Assembly (NCBI GenBank): GCA_946894095.1
Contig: OX335641.1
Span: forward strand, 12,728,501-12,792,500
Direction: 5' to 3'
Origin: Incurvaria masculella
Lineage: Eukaryota > Arthropoda > Insecta > Lepidoptera > Incurvariidae
DNA length: 64,000 nt
The notes below the pieces were generated by a model that was not told the DNA's origin, did no database searches, and saw only the letters and a list, made by a program, of their open reading frames with translations. Numbering within the stretch: position 1 is the stretch's first letter; each line of letters starts with the position of its first letter. The position numbers were made by a program, and so were the translations under genes. Shown here in pieces: positions 57,333 through 64,000 of the stretch.

Positions 57333-57850
57333 TTTTTTATGCGACCTGACATGGATGGCTAATGGCTACCGTTATGATATTAGCCCAATACACCAAATTC
57401 CCGAAAGAATTAGGTGCCATGCCAGGACCTTACCTTTATGAGCACGGCTACATTGAACTGGATGGAAAACACGGACATTTTTCATTGCCGCTTCGACCAT
57501 CTTTTCATGCAATGCGATGGTACCAACCCGGGCGGGCTTAAACCCTACCTATAGTAGGGGAAGGCGACCTACAGTTTTACATGGATTCCGAACCATGGAG
57601 CAGCTCGCATTCGTTACGAAATGCACTTATCGAACTCGGAAAGAGAAAGACAGTGGAGCGGCTCGTAGCCTAGTGGCGCGGGGACTGACCTAGCGTACCA
57701 GAGACCCGGGTTCAATACCAACTTGCACCACTGTCTTTGGCCATCCATGTCAGGTCGCATAAAAAAAAAAAAAAATGTCGGAATTGAACCCCGACCTCTG
57801 GTACGCTAGGCCAGTCCCCGCGCCACTAGACTACGAGCCTAGTGGCGCGG
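57333..57850. mobile_element. Composite of nested or fused SINE copies
   Basis: A reverse-oriented SINE body (ttttatgcgacctgacatgg to cggaaagagaaagacagtgg, 57333-57655) is followed by a forward tRNA-like head (gcggctcgtagcctagtggc, gggttcaatacc). Then come a forward tail (ccatccatgtcaggtcgcat plus 14 A, about 57742-57774) and a reversed head (cggaattgaaccccgacctc ... ctagactacgag). The order is best explained by a head-plus-tail SINE (internally deleted) inserted into a full reverse copy. Confidence 0.75.
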
Positions 57851-59124
57851 CTCCATATATAAAAAGGAAGTACCTAGAATGCCATGACGCGCCTACTATG
57901 AGATCCGCTGTTTTCGATTTTCCTAAACAGCAAACATAATTGTATACGTATTGGAGGGTTTCTGTGGGTGGGAACTAACTTGATGAACACATTTGTTGAG
58001 CAGTGGCGATGTTACGACTGTGTGGCATACGACGCGTCGCCGGATTCCCAAACAATGATATGGTCCCTTTGACCATACGGCGGAGATATCGACCGCATTC
58101 CACCTCTTTCTTCCTCTTCATTGGTGGAGTCGTACAGTCAAAAAACTTTACATAAGCTCGATAGTCTAGTGATTATTTGCGACGTTTTTCTTGTTTTGTG
58201 TGTACAATGACTGGCACAAATTAATTAATTTCCAGGATTTGTATCATTGTTTATAAGTCGTGTTTTAGTTTTTTGCTTCATCTTCCTTATATATGATCAC
58301 AATCACCTCTGAACTTTTCGTCCAATTTTTTATCTAGCATAATTAAGGCCAGGCCGGGATCCTCATATCATAAATGAATATTAACCAGAAACTTTCGCGG
58401 TTGGTGAATATGTTTTATTAATTCACACAAAATATCCGTATTATTTTAGGTTCCATAACATCACTGATGATGTTGATATAGGCATTGCGTCGACATTTCT
58501 GCCAGGACTCGGCCTTGGAAACATATTTTCATACTCTTCGACAGTATTTTTGGTGATAATCGTTGTAATTGGTTTTTAACTTTTGGAAACAGAAAAAGTC
58601 AACTCCTAATGGAGTGTATGCAGTAAGCATTTTAGAAATTCTAATTTAGATAAATGCGCAGAAAAAATCGTACTGGACATTTTAAAAATTGGATTACAAT
58701 GCTTTAATGTAGATGTCGCTGTTTAGGCTGAAATTAAAAAGAAAGCGATCCATAAAACGCACTCGCCGCTTGGTTAATCTGTGGATGTTTCGGCTTAAAA
58801 TGAAAAATGCACGCGATCGTTAACGATATTAAGGGTATTTAGTATTCGAGGGACAACCCTTTCAGCATTCAGCGATGGCTGAAATATGGCGGCTAATAGG
58901 TTTTTATTTTTCAGCGGAAACGCGATTTTTCGTTTTGCATTATTGTCGCCAGGGTCCGTGCTGCATGCTGATTTTCTTTCGTTTCAAACGATGCCAAATA
59001 AATGGTCCGAATTAGTGGCTTTATTTCCCTACAGATATGTCCACTGTAATATTTCGCTTTTCTCTTTTCAAATCTGTACGATTTCTTTATGTGACTTGAC
59101 TCATATAATTAGTTTAACGATGGT

Positions 59125-61930
59125 TTTCATTTCATTTCATTTCATTTATTTAAACTTTTTGGTAGTCAAACTACACCAAGTTACGTCACAAAGATCCGCG
59201 GATTCGATCAACCCAGTAAAGAAGAACCCGCAAAGAAACTTCACGGGTTTACATAACATATTTTTCCGTCCACAATTATGAAATACATACTTAGATCTAA
59301 ATGCTACTGCCAAACAATTCCTTGGCAGAACAGTTGTAAGGCAAAGAACAAAGAACAATAGAAACAGCAACCCTAAGTTTAAGTTACTTACAACTAATAT
59401 AGTTACTAATTCAATTATATAAATTAATATAATTTATAGCATTACAAGTATACTCTGGTGTAAAAGCCGTCGTCAACTTAACCTATGTCAGGTGTATAAA
59501 GCCCTCGTCAAGTTTGATACCAATGACGTGTATCAAGTCAATATATTATAAAGAATAAGTATTTATATATAAAAAAAAAATACTACCAGCGTAGTATTAT
59601 GTCAAAGAAGTCTTACAATTTTGTATGGTACACAGTTATGTACTTGTCTTCTTATGATATTAAGTCACAAAAGAGAGTTTTATCGGAAAGAGCTTCGCTT
59701 ATATTATAATATACTTTACTAAGAAGAACTGATTTAATTTTATTTTTAAATTCATTAAGGGGCAAATTTCTCATTACTGCTGGTAATTTATTGTATAATC
59801 TAACACTGTTGTGAATAAAACTCTTCGAAGTCTTTGCTCGTCTGTGTTTTGGACATTGTATATTAAACTTATTTCTAGTATTATGGGAATGTATGTCAGC
59901 ATTAAGAGTAGCCGATTCTATAGTTTTTTTTGCATAGATTATATTTTGATATACATACTTATTTGCGAGGGACATTATTCCGAGATCTTTAAAGACATTT
60001 CTACATGAATCCCTGACTTTCAAGTTGAGGATACTTCGCAAGGCTCTTTTCTGTAACAAAAATATTCGATTTGCTTCGGATGCATTTCCCCAGAACATCA
60101 GACCGTATGACATCAGACTGTCAAAGTAAGCATAATAGACCGCCCTAGCTGCCTGAATACCACATAATTCCCTTATCTTTTTTATAGCATAGCATGCTGA
60201 GCTGAGTTTACCGGCTAGCTTATCTATATGAGCTTTCCATGTCAGCTTATTATCAAATACTACACCAATGAAATTTATTTCATTCGTGATATTCAAAAAC
60301 ATGTCTTTAGCAACATTACCTATCATATCACTTAACATACGCCTCTGTGTTCCGAGAGCAAAGTTCATTAAATTTGTTTTATTCACATTAAGCAACAAAT
60401 TATTACACTGGAACCACGACTGTAGGGAAGCAACCGTTATTTCAAGAGACTTTTGCAACAAATCCGTGTTTACATTATTTAAGACTAAAGAAATATCATC
60501 AGCAAACATAACTAATTCTACATCGTCCGAAATGCAAGCAGAAATATCATTAACATAGATAAGGAAAAGCAAGGGGCCTAAAACAGAACCCTGCGGTACT
60601 CCCATGTTGATGGATTCTGTGTTACTTTTAGTGCCTTGCACATCACAAATCTGCTGCCTCTTGCAAAAGTATGACTTGATCAAATCTAATTCCCTACCTC
60701 TAAGCCCGTAATGTTCTAGTTTCATAATTAATATGTCATGATTTACACAGTCAAAAGCCTTGGAAAGATCGCAGAACATACCATATGTATATTTGGATCC
60801 ATCCAAGGCAGTCATAACCGATTTTACCATGGCAGCTATAGCGTCACTGGTAGACAGACCCTTACGAAAACCAAATTGCTTACAGTTTAATATATTATAT
60901 TTAGTTAAAAAACTGTGTAGTCTCAGCTCTATAACTTTTTCATACACCTTGCTAAAAATGGGTAAAAGTGACACTGGACGGTAATTTTCGACATCACAGT
61001 GAGCACCTTTTTTGTACAAGGGTATGACCTTTGCTATCTTCATTGAGTCTGGAAATGATCCTTCTTTCATACATTTATTAATGACAGTCTTTAATGGTTC
61101 AATGAGAGCATGACCTATGGATTTTAGTAAATGTGGCGAGAGATTCCAGAGGTCCCTGTGAGCGCTTGGGTTTAAGATTTTTTATAATGGTCTTTATTTC
61201 TATGTATGTTACTGGCAGGAACGTCGCAGAGTCAACATTTCTTGGAATTAATTTCAGGATATATTCTAGTGCTTCAGATGTACTTGAATTTAAGTTCTTA
61301 GTAGAATCCTTAGCTATTGTTGAAAAATATATATTAAATTTATTTGCTACGGCTGCACGCTCAACTATGCACTCACCTCCTAATTTAAGCTCAAAGTCCG
61401 CTCCATTAGAGGGAGGACATTTGCCTGTTTCTGATTTTATAATATCCCATGTTGTCTTTATGGTGTTACCAGAAGCTAAGAGTTTATTCCTTAAATTCAT
61501 TTGTTTAGCACAGAATGATACCTTCTTAAAAATTTTGCTGTATACAGAAACATATTTTCTTAAATGATTGTGTTTACTTATTTTTAACAAATCATACAGG
61601 AATAGCAAATGTTCTTTGGACTTAATTATTCCTGGAGTAGCCCAGTCTGCAAATCTAACTTTATGCCCTATTTTAACGCGTTTGATAGGTAGGTGTAGGT
61701 TCATGTACCTAATAAAAGTATTGAAAAAATTCTTAAAATCATTGGGCGTTTGATTCCTAAATTCACTATCTAAGTCTTTGCATAAGGCAGCTATTTTATT
61801 TTTATCTGTTATTCTAGTACATCTGAATGCGTTTGAAATTTTATTTTTAGGAATATAAGCAATAGAAAGTTTAACGGAGAACAGAAAAAAATAAAAGGAG
61901 TACGTATTATTTAGAAAATAAAATAAAATA
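59125..61930 (-). mobile_element. LINE (Jockey/CR1-like), 5'-truncated
   Basis: On the minus strand the coding part runs from about 61930 down to 59652, then about 500 bp of 3' untranslated sequence, and ends in a (GAAAT)n-type tail at about 59125-59148. The endonuclease is missing, so it is 5'-truncated. It is inserted antisense to the host gene. Confidence 0.85.
59652..61925 (-). pseudogene. LINE reverse transcriptase with intact palm but one frameshift
   Basis: The first segment is open from about 61925 (LFSVKLSIAYIPKNKI, NLHLPIKRVKIGHK, ANKFNIYFSTIAK) to ..KNLKPKRSQG near 61160. There a 1-2 nt loss changes frame. The second segment (SPHLLKSIGHALIEPLK..) then continues without a stop to 59652. 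It contains AKVIPLYKKG, NYRPVSLLPIFSKVYEKVIE, FCDLSKAFDCVNHDIL, GVPQGSVLGPLLFLIYVNDI and the catalytic FADD (in VMFADDISLVLNN), followed by LLLNVNKTNLM and a thumb/C-terminal region. All RT motifs are present and intact, so decay is recent; only the frameshift and 5' truncation are visible. Jockey/CR1-like by motif order. Confidence 0.88.
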
Positions 61931-62246
61931 AATATAATGAATAAAAAAAAGCGATATCAGCATAATAATATATTATACAAATGCCCTTGGCTCCAGCACG
62001 CGTTAAAGTCCGACGAAAGACAGTCGGTTTTTCTACTTTTCTCATATACAGTTAATTCAGCGTGATGATAAGTAGACTATAATTTTGTGAGTGGGTTGAA
62101 ACTATTACCAATAAATTGCGCAAGAAACCATTGAATTTAATACAGTCGATGGAAACTACAATCGATATCGATTCAAGCTCACCCTCCACAGGAACTATAC
62201 TTACCTACTGCATATATGCTCATGATCGTCTTTATGAAATATACAA

Positions 62247-62912
62247 AACCAGCCAAGTGCGACTCGGACTCGCACAAGAAGGGTTCCATACAATCGTACA
62301 ACTTTTAACACAATTTTTTTTTTGTATGTCCCACATTATTTTTTATCTTTTTATTTAAATTTTACCTATTTGTTGTTATAGCGGCAAAATAAATACATAC
62401 TCTGTGAAAATTTCAGCTGCCTACCTATTGAGCTGCGGCTCGCAGCCTAGTGGCGCGGGGACTGGCCTAGCACCACTGTCTTTCTCTTTCCGAGTTCGAT
62501 AAGTGCATTTCGTCACGAATGCGAGCTGCTCCATGGTTCGGAATCCATGTAAAACTGTAGGTCCCCTTCCCCTGCTAGTAGTAGGGTTTAAGCCCGCCCG
62601 GGTTGGTACCATCGTATTGGATGAAAAGATGCGGCAATGAAAAATTGTCCGTGTTTTCCATCAAGTTCAATGTAGCCGTGCTTATAAAGGGAAAGTCCTG
62701 GCATGGCACCTAATTTCTTCGGGAATGTTTTGTATTGGGCTAATATCATAACGGTAGTTGTGTGGTATTAGCCATCCATGTCAGGTCGCATAAAGAAAAA
62801 ACGGTTCATGAGATACAGCCCTGTGACAGATGGACGGACGCACGGACGGACGGACAGTGGGGACATAGTAATAGAGTTCCGTTGGCACCATTTGGGTACG
62901 GACCCTAAAAAG
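62247..62912 (-). mobile_element. GGGTTCCGTACCC-family element, split by a SINE
   Basis: Reverse-oriented copy: aaccagccaagtgcgactcg at the left, tttgggtacggaccctaaaa at the right. It is interrupted at about 62427-62800 by a tRNA-derived SINE. Joining the two sides restores the order seen in the other copies (ctgcctacctatt | acggttcatgagatacagcc). Confidence 0.8.
62427..62800 (+). mobile_element. tRNA-derived SINE nested in a GGGTTCCGTACCC element
   Basis: Near full-length: gcggctcgcagcctagtggc head (internally shortened before the B box), ggttcggaatccatgtaaaa, gggttggtaccatcgtattg, catggcacctaatttcttcg and ccatccatgtcaggtcgcat, followed by an A-rich end. It splits the element at 62247-62912. 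Confidence 0.82.
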
Positions 62913-63018
62913 TAGGTTATAAAAGTACTTCTCCAGAAGCAAACCACAACGTAACACAGCCCAGAAACATTTCGGTGCACGTCATGTCACTTCTAGTTCT
63001 ATTCTCTCGCGTCAACAG

Positions 63019-63145
63019 AGGGCGTAGTGCGCGCGAGCGGCGCGGACGCAGGCGGCGCGAAGGTGCCGGCGCTGGCGGCGTCGCTGGCGGCGGCCGCAGT
63101 GCTGCTGCTCGCCGTCGCTGCCCTCGTAGCCATCGCAGTCCGGAG
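63019..63145 (+). CDS. Sidestep-family exon: transmembrane segment
   Basis: The reading is EGVVRASGADAGGAKVPALA, ASLAAAAVLLLAVAALVAIA, VRR. A juxtamembrane stretch of about 15 residues leads into roughly 25 uninterrupted hydrophobic residues (Val, Ala, Leu, Ile) stopped by two arginines, as expected for a single-pass type I protein with its tail inside the cell. Alanine dominates the helix because of GCG/GCC-biased codon use. Phase is 1 in and 2 out (CGG AG|GTACCG), and the next exon supplies A to give Arg. I assign it from phase continuity, hydrophobicity and position. Confidence 0.85.
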
Positions 63146-63812
63146 GTACCGTACCTCGTACCCTGGAGTATTAGGATGAATACTGTTCTGCATATACTTT
63201 TTGCAAGATAACCAGACACGTTCGTTTAACCCGTAAAATGTATATCATCGCGGGCTCTCGAGCACCGATATCCGGGAAACAGGGTACTGACCAGTGTCCA
63301 TTTCGTTTCGCCCAATAATGACTCGCCAACAGATTGCTGTCATATCGCTATAAAGCTGCATTTGAGACGGTAAGCTCGCGCTACATCCTTCGCAGGGTGT
63401 CATTTGCGGGTTGATTACTAGTTAGTTGCTAGGACTTTCCTGCGCATTTTTCTTGTACCGTATATCATGATCACTACTCTTTGGTATAGGAATGGAAATG
63501 ATTCTGTGCTTGCATAAAGAGAGAAAAAAAAACTTTTAGATCGCATGGAAGATGGAGAAGGTAATTAGAGCGACTACACTTGTATCAATAATAATATTAA
63601 CGTTTAGCAATATCGACACGCTTAGGGGCATGGTTAAGTTTTATCTGACAAACACTAATGAGTCTCGATTTTTTTTCCTACGATCTACTCCCAATTGACG
63701 TCCTCCTCTCTGAGCCATTGCCTGATCTTACCGCGTGTCTTCGTAAAAATGACTCTTTTACGGATGATGTGACATGTTTCACAGACGGCCACAGACATAA
63801 ACCTCTTTACAG
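63146..63812 (+). other. Intron 12 (667 bp)
   Basis: Between the membrane exon and the tail exon; no repeat or gene recognised. Confidence 0.8.
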
Positions 63813-63967
63813 ACGGCACACGAGTCGGGGTGGGAGCAAGCGGCCAGCTCAAAGCGTCGTGCAGGTCGACTCTCACGGTCGCCGGTACGTGCTCGCGTAC
63901 CCCGGCGCGGGCATCGACGGCAAGACGGACGCTTGCGCCGAGCCCGATATACTCAACCCAAAACCTG
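63813..63967 (+). CDS. Sidestep-family exon: start of cytoplasmic tail
   Basis: The reading is RRHTSRGGSKRPAQSVVQVD, SHGRRYVLAYPGAGIDGKTD, ACAEPDILNPKPG. It is basic just inside the membrane (RRHTSRGGSKR) and then ends in EPDILNPK, a run that recurs in Sidestep cytoplasmic tails. Phase 2 in matches the membrane exon and phase 1 out ends at GTAAGA (63968). Acceptor tttacag lies at 63806-63812. The tail continues in exons to the right of the window, so length and C-terminal motifs cannot be judged. Confidence 0.85.
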
Positions 63968-64000
63968 GTAAGACTAGGGTTGACTAATACTTCAATGTTA

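Larger units (their letters stand above)
55637..63018 (+). other. Intron 11 (7.4 kb)
   Basis: Holds a dispersed repeat, nested MITEs, a composite SINE, a large antisense LINE and a split GGGTTCCG element with SINE. The stretches 56750-57330, 57850-59120 and 61935-62245 show nothing I recognise. Confidence 0.72.
297..63967 (+). other. Sidestep-family transmembrane Ig receptor gene, partial (13 exons)
   Basis: Seen: thirteen GT/AG-bounded exons join in phase (297-505, 20041-20151, 24852-25055, 29374-29516, 31925-32072, 42145-42275, 42651-42810, 46662-46847, 47117-47251, 54518-54691, 55487-55636, 63019-63145, 63813-63967) with no frame break, giving about 2033 nt and 677 residues. The order is the end of Ig1, Ig2 to Ig5, an FN3-like domain, a membrane segment and a tail. 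Known: Sidestep proteins are neuronal or muscle surface ligands of Beaten path receptors in motor axon guidance and synaptic partner choice. Signatures such as [24 protein letters not shown] and FYWQFNNSGE mark the family. Inference: this is one of the several Side paralogues; I cannot say which. Exons are very GC-rich with G/C third positions, while introns are AT-rich. Signal peptide, first half of Ig1 and end of tail lie outside the window. Confidence 0.93.

Noticed and set aside
61133..61567. 144-residue + strand frame opposite the LINE
   Set aside because: Antisense shadow of the reverse transcriptase pseudogene.

Overview
The window is lepidopteran (moth or butterfly) nuclear DNA. Short GC-rich exons with GT/AG borders sit in long AT-rich introns. 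The introns are packed with insect and Lepidoptera-type repeats: mariner/Tc1-like transposons, TTAA-flanked MITEs, a tRNA-derived SINE, LINE fragments, and a dispersed element beginning GGGTTCCGTACCC. I see no bacterial operons, rRNA genes, stand-alone tRNA genes or CRISPR arrays.

One host gene fills the window on the + strand. Thirteen consecutive exons (297-63967) join in compatible phase into about 677 residues of a Sidestep (side) family protein, a type I neuronal adhesion receptor. The order is: C-terminal half of Ig1 (297-505), Ig2 (20041-20151, 24852-25055), Ig3 (29374-29516, 31925-32072), Ig4 (42145-42275, 42651-42810), Ig5 (46662-46847, 47117-47251), an FN3-like domain (54518-54691, 55487-55636), a transmembrane segment (63019-63145) and the start of the cytoplasmic tail (63813-63967). 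The signal peptide and first half of Ig1 lie to the left of the window, and the rest of the tail lies to the right. Coding DNA is about 3% of the window. I recognise the family but not which Side paralogue this is.

The most unusual feature is that three separate exons of this gene have been tandemly copied in place. Upstream of the first Ig2 exon lie six full units and one partial unit of about 121 bp (about 19208-20040), plus older copies from about 18770. Each carries a 3' splice site and the first part of the exon. Downstream of the first Ig3 exon is a 175-bp array (29517 to about 30385). One unit of it (29724-29866) is an undamaged 143-nt copy of the exon with both splice sites, so it could be an alternative, mutually exclusive exon. 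Downstream of the second Ig5 exon lies one complete but broken copy (47273-47411) and the start of another. A 52-bp minisatellite also sits just before the first exon (54-241).

The introns hold an apparently intact mariner transposase (49789-50814, minus) with terminal repeats. They also hold a degenerate 2.3-kb Tc1/mariner-like transposon with about 240-bp terminal repeats (39361-41662), three degenerate LINEs (3301-4532, about 43650-44500, about 59125-61930), many SINE copies and at least seven MITE-like families. Several insertions are nested, with visible TTAA or 13-bp target duplications, which gives relative ages. The rest of the introns is AT-rich sequence in which I recognise nothing.
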